A stretch of 64,000 nt of DNA, from contig JAWQJJ010000001.1 of the NCBI GenBank assembly GCA_033485155.1, positions 248,001 through 312,000 of the forward strand. Reading direction: 5' to 3'. The notes beneath the pieces were generated by a model. The model searched no databases, was not told the origin of the DNA, and saw only the letters and a list, made by a program, of their open reading frames with translations. Shown piece after piece: positions 17,608 through 26,847 of this stretch. The stretch is from Methanomassiliicoccus sp. Its GTDB lineage: Archaea > Thermoplasmatota > Thermoplasmata > Methanomassiliicoccales > Methanomassiliicoccaceae. Position 1 is the stretch's first letter. The number at the start of each line of letters is the position of its first letter. Made by a program: the position numbers and the translations under genes.

Positions 17608-18174
17608 ATGGACCTGATCACGACCCTCCTCATCGCCGTCGGCCTGGCCATGGACGCGTTCGCCGTGTCGATAGCCAAGGGCATCTCCGTCGATCATGAT
17701 CGGCGGAGGACGGCGATAATGCTGGCATCGCTTTTCGGCATATTCCAGGCCCTCATGCCGGTGATCGGCTTCCTCGCTGGGGTCGGGTTCCAGGACATCA
17801 TCAGGGATGTGGACCACTGGATCGCCTTCGGCCTGCTGGCGTTCATCGGTGGGAAGATGATCTATGATGCGGCGAAGAGCGAGGAGGGGGCCGAGGGAGA
17901 CGAGGTAACGTTGGCCATGGCCCTCGTGCTGGCAGTGGCAACGAGCATCGACGCCCTCATGGTCGGTCTGGGGTTCGCTTTCCTGGAGACCTCCATCGTG
18001 GTCCCGGTCGTGATCATCGGGGTCGTGACCTTCGTCCTATCGCTAATCGGCTTCGAGTTCGGCTCCCGCCTGGGTGAATTGTTCGGGAAGCGAGTCCGGA
18101 TCGTCGGCGGCGCAATCCTGATCCTCATCGGCCTGCGCATTCTTTTAGACCATCTGTTCTTCGGTGCAGGTTAA
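17608..18174 (+). CDS. mntP: MntP-type manganese efflux pump
   Basis: 188-residue membrane protein with six predicted helices in two repeats. The repeat hallmarks are GLAMDAFAVSIAKG (residues 12-25) and ATSIDALMVGLGFA (about 112-125), each containing the Asp thought to bind Mn2+. Exports manganese. ATG 17608 gives the family start MDLITTLLIAVG; upstream codons lack similarity. I see no yybP-ykoY-type Mn riboswitch in the 200 bases upstream, unlike many bacterial mntP genes. Confidence 0.9.
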   Translation: MDLITTLLIAVGLAMDAFAVSIAKGISVDHDRRRTAIMLASLFGIFQALMPVIGFLAGVGFQDIIRDVDHWIAFGLLAFIGGKMIYDAAKSEEGAEGDEVTLAMALVLAVATSIDALMVGLGFAFLETSIVVPVVIIGVVTFVLSLIGFEFGSRLGELFGKRVRIVGGAILILIGLRILLDHLFFGAG

Positions 18175-18178
18175 GGCC

Positions 18179-19243
18179 CTATCGCACCGACAGTTCGACC
18201 CGCTGTCCGAGGAACCTCGCGTAGCGCTCCGCGGCCTCTTTCACTAACTTCAATTCCTCGCCGCTCACCGGGGAGAACGGCCGGGCCTCGACCCTCATAC
18301 CCCTGCTCCTTGTACCTTTCCACGTGCCGCGGGCCTGTCCATCGATGACGATGGAGGGATAGAAGATGCCATTGCTCGACAGCACCTTAGCGGTGTGCCT
18401 GCCGTCCAGCACCGCCCCGCGGTCCCGGTAGCCAATGATGTATTCATCGAAGGCCGGCAGCAGGTGAGCCCTCCCCTCCCGTCCTCCTCGACCATAGGGA
18501 GCGGACCAGTAGCTAACCCCGCCGACCACCGCCTCGTCAAGCTGGGGCCGTGCGCTCTCCAGCGCCCTCCTTGCCTCGGTGACGGTGATGCCCGCCCACC
18601 ATACCAGGTCCTGGACGGTGGCCGGCCCGTGACCCGTGAAATAGCGTCGCGCCAGCTCGGTCAGCGTCTCCTCGCGCGACATAACCTCGGTCCGCGGGAC
18701 CCATTCGTCGAGGAGGACGATGCTAGCCTCCTTGCCTATCATGGGGCCGAAGCAGATGAGCCCCTCGAGGGCGAGGCGCCGCAGGATGTGATAACCGCGC
18801 TGCCCGGCGATCGATATGCCGGCGCTCTCCAGCGTGCTCATCACCTTGCTGCGAGCCAGCGGCCCGGCTTCGAGCGTCCGGGTAAGGACCTCCCTGCTCC
18901 GTCCGTAGACCTCCTCGTCGAGATGGAGTTCGGCGTCCCTTCTTTTACTGCCGGAAATGATCTTGGGACCCACCAGAGCCAGCATCCACCGCACGTCCTC
19001 GGCCGCGGTAAAGTGCAGTGTGCCTCGCATCAGCCAGGTGCGGACTATGCGCTTCGCCTCCACCGTCCTCTCGACCTCCTGGATCGTCGAACCCACCGAA
19101 CGGAGCCCGATGGCCCACAGCGCGCTGGTCCGGTCCTGGGCCTGGATCGCCGTCAGGCCGGCGACCGTCTCGTGGGGATCAAGGTAGTTACAGACGACCC
19201 CCTGCGCGCACAGGCGGTACGAAGCGAGGTCTGCGGCGGCCAT
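18179..19243 (-). CDS. AlkZ/YcaQ-like winged-helix protein (HTH_42)
   Basis: 354 residues. AIQAQDRTSALWAIGLR (about 33-49) and RTWLMRGTLHFTAAEDVRWML (about 68-88) are the AlkZ/YcaQ family signature, with the QxQ-like catalytic region present as QAQD. The C-terminal part has FDEYIIGYRDR and VIDGQARGTWK, also conserved in the family. Characterised bacterial members are DNA glycosylases that unhook interstrand crosslinks or remove alkylated bases; archaeal members are untested. It converges with mntP 5 bases away. Confidence 0.8.
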   Translation of the reverse strand: MAAADLASYRLCAQGVVCNYLDPHETVAGLTAIQAQDRTSALWAIGLRSVGSTIQEVERTVEAKRIVRTWLMRGTLHFTAAEDVRWMLALVGPKIISGSKRRDAELHLDEEVYGRSREVLTRTLEAGPLARSKVMSTLESAGISIAGQRGYHILRRLALEGLICFGPMIGKEASIVLLDEWVPRTEVMSREETLTELARRYFTGHGPATVQDLVWWAGITVTEARRALESARPQLDEAVVGGVSYWSAPYGRGGREGRAHLLPAFDEYIIGYRDRGAVLDGRHTAKVLSSNGIFYPSIVIDGQARGTWKGTRSRGMRVEARPFSPVSGEELKLVKEAAERYARFLGQRVELSVR

Positions 19244-19308
19244 GGTACCGAGAGGGCGACAGGGCCTATATCCCGTTCACGGTTGCCTTCTGGAACTCTC
19301 TCGGCGGT

Positions 19309-19671
19309 TCAGCCCAGTCGCGCCCCGTTGGGCATCGTACGCTCGGGGATGGCCAGGGCGGGAAGGATGCCGTCAGAGTAGCCGATATCGAAGACCATGC
19401 CCTCCGACGCCTCGCCCATCATCTTTCTCGGCGCGAGGTTCACCACGAACAGCGTCTGCTTGCCCACCAGCTCCTGGCAGTCCTGGCGCTCTTTCTTCAT
19501 CCCCGAGAAGATGGTCCGGGTATGGTCGCCGAAGTTGACCCTCATCCGGATAAGCTTGTCCGATCCCTCCACGTCCCGCACCTCCTCGATCGTCCCGATC
19601 CGGATGTCGATCATGTCGAGCACGTCTATCTTGATGGTCGGTTTGATCGGGGCAGGGTTAATGTCGTCCAT
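19309..19671 (-). CDS. tRNA-binding OB-fold protein (EMAP/CsaA-like)
   Basis: 120 residues forming a single tRNA-binding OB fold: KIDVLDMIDIRIGTIEEVRDVEGSDKLIRMRVNFG (about 13-47) and FVVNLAPRKMMGEASEGMVF (about 75-94). The fold also occurs as the C-terminal domain of methionyl-tRNA synthetase and in CsaA. In many archaea it is a separate subunit that raises the affinity of MetRS for tRNA; whether it does so here is unknown because MetRS is not in view. Confidence 0.85.
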   Translation of the reverse strand: MDDINPAPIKPTIKIDVLDMIDIRIGTIEEVRDVEGSDKLIRMRVNFGDHTRTIFSGMKKERQDCQELVGKQTLFVVNLAPRKMMGEASEGMVFDIGYSDGILPALAIPERTMPNGARLG

Positions 19672-19820
19672 GCTCCTGGCGATAGGGACCGGAGGATATT
19701 AGTGCGATGCTGGAGGCATACCTGACCCCCGATCATTATGGCAAATAGTATTTGCCAGGGGCCTGCATTAGGAGAATAAACGAGGTCGGAGTTCCAGCCT
19801 CGCAGAGGACGGGGTACAAG

Positions 19821-20063
19821 ATGAAGATCGAGGTCTATGTCATCGGCTGCGCCAAGTGCAAACGGCTTGAGCGCAACCTCGAGCAGGCCCTGCGCGAGCT
19901 GGGCAGGGAGGATGAGATCGTCAGGCTCGAGGATATCGAGGAGATCAAGCGGCGGGGCGTGATGAGGGCGCCCGTCCTGTTCATCGACGGAGAGGTCAAG
20001 TGCGTGGGAGTGGTGCCCGGTGTGGAAGACCTGAAGGCCATGCTCACCGGAGGCCAGGCCTGA
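19821..20063 (+). CDS. Small redox-active thioredoxin-like protein
   Basis: 80 residues. The thioredoxin-like start MKIEVYVIGCAKCKRLERNL has the CxxC pair as CAKC (residues 10-13), and the second half has the cis-Pro site as RAPVLFIDG (about 55-63). Matches the MTH895-type family of small archaeal disulfide proteins. It probably reduces protein disulfides, perhaps downstream of a thioredoxin reductase not in this window. ATG 19821 chosen because the longer frame has no family similarity. Confidence 0.85.
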   Translation: MKIEVYVIGCAKCKRLERNLEQALRELGREDEIVRLEDIEEIKRRGVMRAPVLFIDGEVKCVGVVPGVEDLKAMLTGGQA

Positions 20064-20136
20064 GAGGTGAAGCCCGCTCTAAGCGTGGCTGGATCACCCG
20101 ATGCACGGGACGATCGAGGTGTAGGCGAGACGATGA

Positions 20137-20682
20137 TCAGGCCATCTGGGTTAGGCCTGCCTCCAGCCGTATCTTGTTGGCGTCGATGATCTCATCCCTG
20201 TTGAGCACGGAGATCGCCGCCATGCTCCCCAGTACCTCGACGGCAATGACCTTCTGAGGATGCTTCAGATCGACCCTTCCCTTCTGGATGCTATCGGTGA
20301 GGGTCAGCATGAGCTCCTCGGAGTGCTTGGGGTGGTGACGCTTGTGCACGTGCATCATCCAGCTCTCGTTCTCCCCTATGCTTTCAGCCGCTTCGTTGAC
20401 CGCGTCGATCATCTTGTCCTCGTCGGCCTCGACCCACACGTCCACCGGTACCCAGTGATAGGTATGGCTCAGCATTTCGGGGTAATCGTGGAGTTCTTTC
20501 CTGATGTCCGCCACCGTCTCCTTGGCGTTCCCGCTCACTTTGACGCAGAACACCCCATCGACGTTCGAGCGCTCGATATCCTCCACCTTCCCGCCGACCT
20601 CTTCGATCCGTCCCCGTACCTCCCTTTCGGCCAACCCCGATTGGTTGGGGTGGAAGGTAACAAGCAGATTGTAGTTCTCCAT
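20137..20682 (-). CDS. THUMP-domain RNA-binding protein
   Basis: 181 residues. The first about 70 form an N-terminal ferredoxin-like part (LLVTFHPNQSGLAEREVRGRIEEVGG), and residues about 90-170 form a THUMP domain (YHWVPVDVWVEAD...MMHVHKRHH, IAVEVLGSMAAISVLNRDEI). Similar to Tan1-type proteins, the RNA-binding partner in N4-acetylcytidine formation of tRNA, and to other stand-alone THUMP proteins. The enzyme it would work with is not seen here. ATG 20682 has GGTGGA upstream; GTG 20691 is possible. Confidence 0.75.
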   Translation of the reverse strand: MENYNLLVTFHPNQSGLAEREVRGRIEEVGGKVEDIERSNVDGVFCVKVSGNAKETVADIRKELHDYPEMLSHTYHWVPVDVWVEADEDKMIDAVNEAAESIGENESWMMHVHKRHHPKHSEELMLTLTDSIQKGRVDLKHPQKVIAVEVLGSMAAISVLNRDEIIDANKIRLEAGLTQMA

Positions 20683-20887
20683 CGGTTCCACCGAGGATTC
20701 TACTGGAGCGGAACGCTATTGATGTTTTTGGTGGCATCATCGGTCCACCCCCATCGACCGCCCTCAATCCTGTGGATTAGGTCCCAGACGGAGAACCGCC
20801 GGGTCATCGGAGGCTTCCACCGCAGGGATTATCACCGATGCGGTCGATGACCACACGCATGCCCCGCGACCGCAGGGGATGTGAGTG

Positions 20888-21796
20888 ATGAGCATGATGC
20901 GCCTGACGCTAACGCAGCAGATGGAGAGGTCGGGGTTCCAGGCCCGCACGGTCTCGGTGGACCATCTTGAGGACCTCCGCAAGGACATCGAGACATTAAG
21001 GGAGAGCATGGACCCTTTGTTCTACGAGGAGTACATCCCCGCCTTCCATTTTGAGCTGCCGAGGAGCATGCCGGATGCCCAGAGCTTGATTGTGCTGGCC
21101 AGGCCCCAACCCTCGCTTATGGTAACCCTCAGGCACGACGGACAGATGTGGCCCCTCACCATCCCGCCGACCTACGCCGATGCGTCAAAGGCGGACGAGG
21201 ATGCGGTGGAAGCGCTCAACGCCGCGCTCAGCCCCCAGACCTATCGCTTCATCAAGGCTCGGCTCCCCCTCAAGGCTCTGGCCGCCAGGAGCGGGTTGGC
21301 CAAGTATGGCCGGAACAACATCACCTACATCCCTAGGTTCGGGAGCTTCCACCGCCTGACTGCGTTCTACAGTGACCTCCCGTGCACCGAGGACCAGTGG
21401 CAGGACCCTGAGGTGCTTCCGGGCTGCGAGGGATGCTATGCCTGCATGCGGGGATGCCCCACCGGTGCGATACCCGAGGACCGCTTCCTCGTCCGCGCGG
21501 AGAGGTGCCTGACCTACATGAACGAGAAAGACACCAGCGTTCCGTTCCCCTCCTGGGTCGATCCCCAGGCGCATAACGCCCTGGTGGGGTGCATGCGCTG
21601 TCAACGGCTGTGCCCATACAACAAGGCGGCCCTGGACTTCGTCGCGGCCCGCGGTGAACTCTCCGAGGAGGAGACCGCTCTGCTGCTGAGCGGGAAGAGG
21701 GAGGGCGAGTCCGCGTTCGCGCTCGACGAGAAGCTCAGAGGCATGGGATTGGATCCGGCGCTCTTCCCCCGCAACCTCGAGGTTCTTCTGCGATAA
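20888..21796 (+). CDS. Epoxyqueuosine reductase-like iron-sulfur protein
   Basis: 302 residues. Two ferredoxin-type clusters are predicted: CEGCYACMRGCPTGAI (about 180-195) and CMRCQRLCPYNKA (about 236-248), with an extra Cys between (ERCLTYMN). N-terminal segments resemble QueG-like or vinyl chloride reductive dehalogenase-like flavin/corrinoid domains (ARSGLAKYGRNNITYIPRFGSFHRL). QueG itself reduces epoxyqueuosine in tRNA with cobalamin; archaea use archaeosine rather than queuosine, so another substrate is likely. Several Met codons cluster at the start and the exact start is uncertain. Confidence 0.7.
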   Translation: MSMMRLTLTQQMERSGFQARTVSVDHLEDLRKDIETLRESMDPLFYEEYIPAFHFELPRSMPDAQSLIVLARPQPSLMVTLRHDGQMWPLTIPPTYADASKADEDAVEALNAALSPQTYRFIKARLPLKALAARSGLAKYGRNNITYIPRFGSFHRLTAFYSDLPCTEDQWQDPEVLPGCEGCYACMRGCPTGAIPEDRFLVRAERCLTYMNEKDTSVPFPSWVDPQAHNALVGCMRCQRLCPYNKAALDFVAARGELSEEETALLLSGKREGESAFALDEKLRGMGLDPALFPRNLEVLLR

Positions 21797-21842
21797 GCCT
21801 CGGTTCGAGAGCGAAAATCAACTTCGTCAGCTGACGATAAAA

Positions 21843-23027
21843 ATGGCCAGTATCGAACAGCAACCTTATCTAGTACGGAGCTGGTTAGCCAAGCCGGGGG
21901 TCGGCTTGAGAAAGGGAAGTCTAATCGGCATCGGGATTGTATCGGCTATCATCGTAGTCGCCGTTATCGTCGCTTCGTCCTATGGGTCGGGGGGTCCCCG
22001 GCTGTCCGCGGCCCAGGATGGATCGGGAGACGACCACCTCGCCGACAATGATACCAAGGCGACCAGTGCTGGTGCGATACGCCAGGTCATGACGCTTCGC
22101 ACCGATCTGAGCGGCAGCGTAATCGTCTCCGATCGCCCGTTCTTCCTGCAGCTCAGGGACTCCATCGATCCAGGAAACGGCTCCGTCGTCGCCACCGAGG
22201 TCGTGAAGGTGACGGGCGGGGTGCTGGGAGATGTCGATGTGCGGACCTTCGAGGCCGGGAGCACCACGACTTCGTGGTCGCCGGTCAACGCCACCGACGG
22301 GGTGGAGGGAGCTCTCACCCGCGCCGAGGGCATATACTTCCCGATAGTTGGCAACGTCACCACTCTGATGATGATCACCATCGGCGTTCCCGGAACGTAC
22401 ACCGTCAGCGTGAACGCCACCGACGCGGTCAACGGTACCTCGCTGGCCCCTCCGGTGACCATGAGCATCGTGGTCCAGGGCGCCGCGGCCTCGTACCTTT
22501 TCGACCGCCCCTCGGTGTCCCCCGGATACATGAGTGAGTGGAGCCTTCGGATGAGCAACGGCTCATCAATGTCCTTCACCGTCGCTTCCAACACTACTCC
22601 TCTGTGGAAGAGCACCGAGGTCTATCCGGCGATGTACAACTGGACGGTCACGGTGATAAACCCCGACGGCATGATCGCCTACGATAACCTCTCCGAGTAC
22701 AATGCTGGCAATCCGACTTTGGACCCCGCTAACCTGATAAACACCTCGGTCGATTCGACATGGAGCTGGGGCGTAGGGAGCCCCTTGCATGTGATATGGG
22801 ACCACACCCATGGCGCAAGGATGGAGGGCAGCGCGGTGACTACTCCCACCACCAAGGAGCTGTACCAGGGGGGTACCCAGGCGGCGTGGGCGGACGGGAC
22901 CTGGGAGCCATATGGGGACGGGGACGTAACCTTCCACCAGACCGGCCACTACATCTTCATGTTCACCCTGACCAAGAACGGCCAGGCGGTGTCGGAACCC
23001 CTTGTCCTGGAGACCATCGTTTCCTGA
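21843..23027 (+). CDS. Membrane-anchored extracellular protein of unknown function
   Basis: 394 residues. One N-terminal membrane helix (SLIGIGIVSAIIVVAVIVAS, about residues 27-46) is followed by an extracellular part rich in Thr, Ser and beta-strand pattern. There are 11 N-glycosylation sequons (such as NAT, NVT, NGT, NWT, NTS) and only one strongly hydrophobic segment after the anchor. No known domain recognised. The first 85 residues include an acidic, low-complexity linker (AQDGSGDDHLADNDTKATSAG). Likely a surface-exposed protein held in the membrane by its N-terminus. It is transcribed alone, 46 bases after the previous gene. Confidence 0.75.
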   Translation: MASIEQQPYLVRSWLAKPGVGLRKGSLIGIGIVSAIIVVAVIVASSYGSGGPRLSAAQDGSGDDHLADNDTKATSAGAIRQVMTLRTDLSGSVIVSDRPFFLQLRDSIDPGNGSVVATEVVKVTGGVLGDVDVRTFEAGSTTTSWSPVNATDGVEGALTRAEGIYFPIVGNVTTLMMITIGVPGTYTVSVNATDAVNGTSLAPPVTMSIVVQGAAASYLFDRPSVSPGYMSEWSLRMSNGSSMSFTVASNTTPLWKSTEVYPAMYNWTVTVINPDGMIAYDNLSEYNAGNPTLDPANLINTSVDSTWSWGVGSPLHVIWDHTHGARMEGSAVTTPTTKELYQGGTQAAWADGTWEPYGDGDVTFHQTGHYIFMFTLTKNGQAVSEPLVLETIVS

Positions 23028-23181
23028 GGTCACCCCGTCTAGGCTTACGTGAGAAGGCAGAGCAACTGTCTACGATCCTGGAAAATGATGCCCTCGAGCA
23101 GCATATGATTATACGTTTCCAGGACTAAATTTCTATATCACGTCGCAATTAAGTTGAGTAGTTTGGAGAGCAGGTGCACAG

Positions 23182-24339
23182 ATGGTCGCTACCGAGAACA
23201 AGGGCCTCAGGGGGATAGTGGCCGCCACCACCCACATCAGCAACGTGGATGGTGCGGCAGGCAAGTTGACCTATCGAGGCTACAGCATAGAGGACCTGGC
23301 CCGGGAGTCCACGTTCGAGGAGGTGGCCTATCTCCTCATCCACGGCACCCTCCCTACAGCCGACCAGCTAGCGGATTTCTCTCGCGACCTTGCCGCACAC
23401 CGAAAGCTCCCCAGCGCCTTCATCGCCTCCCTGGACATGTTGCCGATGAACACCCCGCCGATGGCCATATTGCAGGCTGGGGTATCGCTCCTCGCCGGCT
23501 ATGACCCGGACATCTACGATGAGTCGATGGAGGCCAACCAACGGAAGGCCATGCGGGTCATCGGACTGATGCCCACCATCATCGCCGCGTGGAAGCGGCT
23601 GAAGAACAACCAGGGCTCGGTGGAGCCAGACGAGTCTCTTCCCCATGCCACTAACTTCCTGCACATGATCAAGGGCCGCAGGCCGTCGGAGGAGATGGCC
23701 CGGTTCATGGACGTGTCCATGATCTTGCACGCCGAGCACACTTTCAATGCCTCCACCTTCACCGCGAGGGTGGTCGCGTCCACCGGGGCGGACATGTACG
23801 CCTCGCTGGCCGCGGGCATAGGGGCGCTCTCGGGCCCGTTGCACGGCGGGGCCAACGCCCAGGTCATGAGGAACCTGCTGGATACAAAGGACCCAGAGAA
23901 CGTGGAGGCCTGGGTTGAGGACCAGTTCAAGCGAGGGAAGAGGGTCTCGGGTATGGGGCACGCGGTGTACAAGACCATCGATCCCCGGGCCAGGATCCTC
24001 CAGAACATGGCCCAGTCAGTGGTCAAGGACCACCCCGAGTACCGGTGGTACGAGATGACCGAGCGGATGGCCCTGGCCACTCAGGACGTCCTCAGGAAGA
24101 AGAAGGGCAAGGAGATCTACCCCAACGTCGATCTATACAGCGCTTCGGTATACCACGCCATGGGCATCCACCACGAGTTCTTCCCCGCGGTCTTCGCCAT
24201 GTCTCGCTCGGCCGGATGGTGCGCCCACATCCTTGAGGAAAAGTTCCCCCACCGGCCGGTGAAGCCCACCCTCTACCGCCCGGAGAGCACCTATGTCGGC
24301 CCGTGTGAGCGGGAGTGGGTGCCCATTGACGAGCGGTGA
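23182..24339 (+). CDS. gltA: Citrate synthase
   Basis: 385-residue type-I archaeal/bacterial citrate synthase. Visible are the oxaloacetate and CoA segments YRGYSIEDLA (about 32-41), HAEHTFNASTFTARV (about 191-205), SGPLHGGANAQVM (about 217-229, catalytic His in PLHGG) and GMGHAVYKTIDPRARIL (about 257-273, second His in GHAVY). The active-site Asp is in NVDLYSASVYHAMG. Condenses acetyl-CoA with oxaloacetate to citrate, feeding glutamate synthesis. GGAGAGCAGGTG lies before ATG 23182, with an AT-rich promoter at 23110-23150. It stands alone. Confidence 0.95.
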   Translation: MVATENKGLRGIVAATTHISNVDGAAGKLTYRGYSIEDLARESTFEEVAYLLIHGTLPTADQLADFSRDLAAHRKLPSAFIASLDMLPMNTPPMAILQAGVSLLAGYDPDIYDESMEANQRKAMRVIGLMPTIIAAWKRLKNNQGSVEPDESLPHATNFLHMIKGRRPSEEMARFMDVSMILHAEHTFNASTFTARVVASTGADMYASLAAGIGALSGPLHGGANAQVMRNLLDTKDPENVEAWVEDQFKRGKRVSGMGHAVYKTIDPRARILQNMAQSVVKDHPEYRWYEMTERMALATQDVLRKKKGKEIYPNVDLYSASVYHAMGIHHEFFPAVFAMSRSAGWCAHILEEKFPHRPVKPTLYRPESTYVGPCEREWVPIDER

Positions 24340-24371
24340 GCCCGTCAACGGTTCTGAATAGTAAAAAAAGT

Positions 24372-24731
24372 TCACTGGCCCCAGAGGCCGGTGCGGAAGC
24401 GCTCGACCTGCCAGGCCAGCCAAGCTTCGCCTCCCTCGGTCCTCTCTACCGTGGCGGCGATGTCGTCGAGACCCTGCTCACGGAGCCATCGCTTGACATT
24501 CTGGGGGGTCATCATGCGCTGGACCTTGGGAAACATCCTGGTCCACTGGCGGACCTCCCGGGGACCGCGGACCCCCTCGCTCGCGGCGTTCTCCGTCCAC
24601 AGGTGGTACAGGTCGATGTTGTTGGCGATGGCCTCGCGCAGGTTGTTGCATTGCGGTCCAGAGTATTTTTCCAGATAGTTGCAGAGGATCCCTGACACGA
24701 TGCTCTCGCTGACGCCGGAGAACAAGCCCAT
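24372..24731 (-). CDS. Small protein of unknown function
   Basis: 119 residues, no known domain recognised. Predicted mostly helical with a Trp-rich C-terminal half (TVERTEGGEAWLAWQVERFRTGLWGQ). The sequence between residues 20 and 60 (EKYSGPQCNNLREAIANNIDLYHLW) has ordinary protein composition, and no frame on the opposite strand is better. Its length and codon use suggest a real gene. It converges with citrate synthase, whose stop is 32 bases away. Confidence 0.6.
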   Translation of the reverse strand: MGLFSGVSESIVSGILCNYLEKYSGPQCNNLREAIANNIDLYHLWTENAASEGVRGPREVRQWTRMFPKVQRMMTPQNVKRWLREQGLDDIAATVERTEGGEAWLAWQVERFRTGLWGQ

Positions 24732-24991
24732 GTCAAAGGCCTCCAGTCACGCTAGGCCCGTAAGGCCGTATGTTCGATGGTACATCATCCCCTGATCGAG
24801 GGATGGTGTTGTTGCTCATGTATTCGAGCAGCGCCGATCAGTTCATAAGTTCTTGGAGACTGGAATCATCAACGATAATAGTTTGTCCTCCTGATGTGAG
24901 CGACGTCCTTATGGTGACGTCCGCCGGCCCAGGTCAGGGCAGCCCATGCCCAGGTTTTTTATCGGGCCCGACCATCCCTCGTTCGATCGAG

Positions 24992-26764
24992 ATGTCGGAG
25001 ATGAATTGGGACCTGTCGGTGCTGGTCGAGAGCACTCAGCCGGAGCGGATCAGGGAATTGCTCGCGGCGATGGTCGCGGACTACGCGCGGTTCGCCCATA
25101 GTTACCGTGGCCGGATCGAGGAGTTGAATCCTGTGGGCCTGGCGGAGATGCTCAGGGCCAAGGACGAACTCTTCCTAAGGCACGAGGGCGTCATGACCTA
25201 TTGCATGCTGACCTTCACCGCCGACCAGTCCGACCCGGTGGCCAACGCCCTCAATCATGCCAGCTCCCGGGCGGCGACCGAGGCCGACCAGCACACCGCT
25301 TTCCTGTCGGTGGAGCTGGGCCGCCTGCTGGCCGCCCGCCCCCAGCTGATCGACGAACCTTCCCTGCGAGACCATCGTCACTACCTCGAGCGCTACCTCC
25401 GCATCGCGCCGCACCTGCTGTCGGAGCAGGAGGAGAAGCTGGTCTCGGCCAAGGACCGCACGGGCGTATCCGCATGGTCGAAACTGCAGAGCAAATGGCT
25501 CAGCTCCCGCCGATTCCGCATGACGATCAAGGGGGAGGAGAAGGTCCTGTCCATGGGGGAGATGGTGCCCTACATCTACGACCCGGATCGCGAGACCAGG
25601 AAGGCCGCCTATCTGGCCATGGGAACCACCTTGAGCGAGGACCGTCTGCTGTGGTCCGATGCCCTCGCCGCCATCTGGACCGATCACATCGAGATGGGGA
25701 AGCTGCGATCGTACCCTTCGCCCCTCACCTCCAGTCTCATTGCCAACGATGTCGAGGAGAGGACCATCACCACCCTGATGGAGGTAGTGAGGAAGAACGC
25801 CCCGGTGTGCCAGCGGTACTTCGCGATCAAGGCGGGTCTGCTCGGCCTGGATCGACTGGGCAACTGGGACCTGCGCGCCCCCCTCCCCGGCATGGTGGAC
25901 GCCGAGAGGACCTGGGAGGAGGCCCGGGAGCTGTTGATCGCAGTATATGCGCACTTCGATCCCCAGTTCGGAGAGTGGGTCGAGGATATGTTCGACCGTC
26001 GCCGTCTTGACGGTCAGGTCCGTAAAGGGAAGAGGACCGGAGCGTTCTGCGACACCTGGGTGGGCGGCAAATCGGCATTCATTCTGTCGAGCTACAACGG
26101 CCGGGTGAACGACATGTACACCCTCGCCCACGAGCTGGGGCACGCGGTGCACGCATATCTCTATACCAGGGAGCAGAACCCGAGCAACTGCAGCGTCAGC
26201 CTGTGCGTGGCCGAGTGCGGCAGCATGTTCGGGGAACTGCTCCTGACCGAGCGCCTGCTGGCCGAGGCGGCATCGGATGAGGAGAAGCGCTCTGTACTGG
26301 TGAGGGTGATGAACAGCTTCGCCCAGACCGTGTATCAGGAAGGCTTCCGGTACTTCTTCGAGATGGATATGGCCAAGGCGGTCGCGGAGGGCAGGTTCCT
26401 CGACGGGGATGCCATAGCCGACCTGTGGATGAAGGCTCAAAGGTCCCTGTACGGTGACATCGAGTACCTGCCGGAGACGCGGTGGGACTGGGCCAGATTC
26501 CCCCATCACTACTTCGCCGACATCCGATTCTACGAATATCCCTACGTCTTCGCCCAGCTGTTCGTGTTCGCCCTGTTCCGGCTGTATCGGGAGCAGGGGG
26601 CGGCATTCGTGCCGAAGTTCAAGGCCCTGCTCTCCGCCGGGTCCAGCCAGTCGCCCCTCCAGCTCGCCTCCGAGCTCGGGTTCGACATCGGTCAGGAGGA
26701 GTTCTGGCAGAAGGGAATCGACCAGGCCAAGGAGTACCTGGCGGAGCTGGAGCGGCTAGGCTGA
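24992..26764 (+). CDS. pepF: M3-family oligoendopeptidase F
   Basis: 590-residue zinc peptidase. The metal site is HELGH (HExxH at about bases 26130-26144, residue about 380), with the third ligand in CGSMFGELLL about 27 residues on. Homologous to PepF, which cuts peptides of about 6-20 residues in the cytoplasm. The PepF N-terminal domain (WDLSVLVES...) and the C-terminal segment (PHHYFADIRFYEYPYVFAQLFVFALF) are intact. ATG 24992 is preferred; the frame continues 74 codons further upstream without similarity. Confidence 0.92.
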   Translation: MSEMNWDLSVLVESTQPERIRELLAAMVADYARFAHSYRGRIEELNPVGLAEMLRAKDELFLRHEGVMTYCMLTFTADQSDPVANALNHASSRAATEADQHTAFLSVELGRLLAARPQLIDEPSLRDHRHYLERYLRIAPHLLSEQEEKLVSAKDRTGVSAWSKLQSKWLSSRRFRMTIKGEEKVLSMGEMVPYIYDPDRETRKAAYLAMGTTLSEDRLLWSDALAAIWTDHIEMGKLRSYPSPLTSSLIANDVEERTITTLMEVVRKNAPVCQRYFAIKAGLLGLDRLGNWDLRAPLPGMVDAERTWEEARELLIAVYAHFDPQFGEWVEDMFDRRRLDGQVRKGKRTGAFCDTWVGGKSAFILSSYNGRVNDMYTLAHELGHAVHAYLYTREQNPSNCSVSLCVAECGSMFGELLLTERLLAEAASDEEKRSVLVRVMNSFAQTVYQEGFRYFFEMDMAKAVAEGRFLDGDAIADLWMKAQRSLYGDIEYLPETRWDWARFPHHYFADIRFYEYPYVFAQLFVFALFRLYREQGAAFVPKFKALLSAGSSQSPLQLASELGFDIGQEEFWQKGIDQAKEYLAELERLG

Positions 26765-26792
26765 GGATGTCGGTGATCTAATTATTTGAGTA

Positions 26793-26816
26793 TTGAATCA
26801 ATTATTAATAATTCAA
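26793..26816. promoter_or_regulatory. Dyad upstream of the aquaporin gene
   Basis: TTGAAT (26793-26798) and ATTCAA (26811-26816) form a perfect inverted repeat around an AT-only 12-base centre that includes ATTATTAATAAT. It lies 31 bases before ATG 26848, on the probable TATA box, so it may be an operator or just an AT-rich promoter with chance symmetry. Confidence 0.35.
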
Positions 26817-26847
26817 ACACATTGGGTCCTGGCTAGGTGAAGGTCAA

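Noticed and set aside
25175-26509. 444-codon frame opposite oligoendopeptidase F
   Set aside because: Shadow frame; the peptidase motif HELGH is on the + strand.
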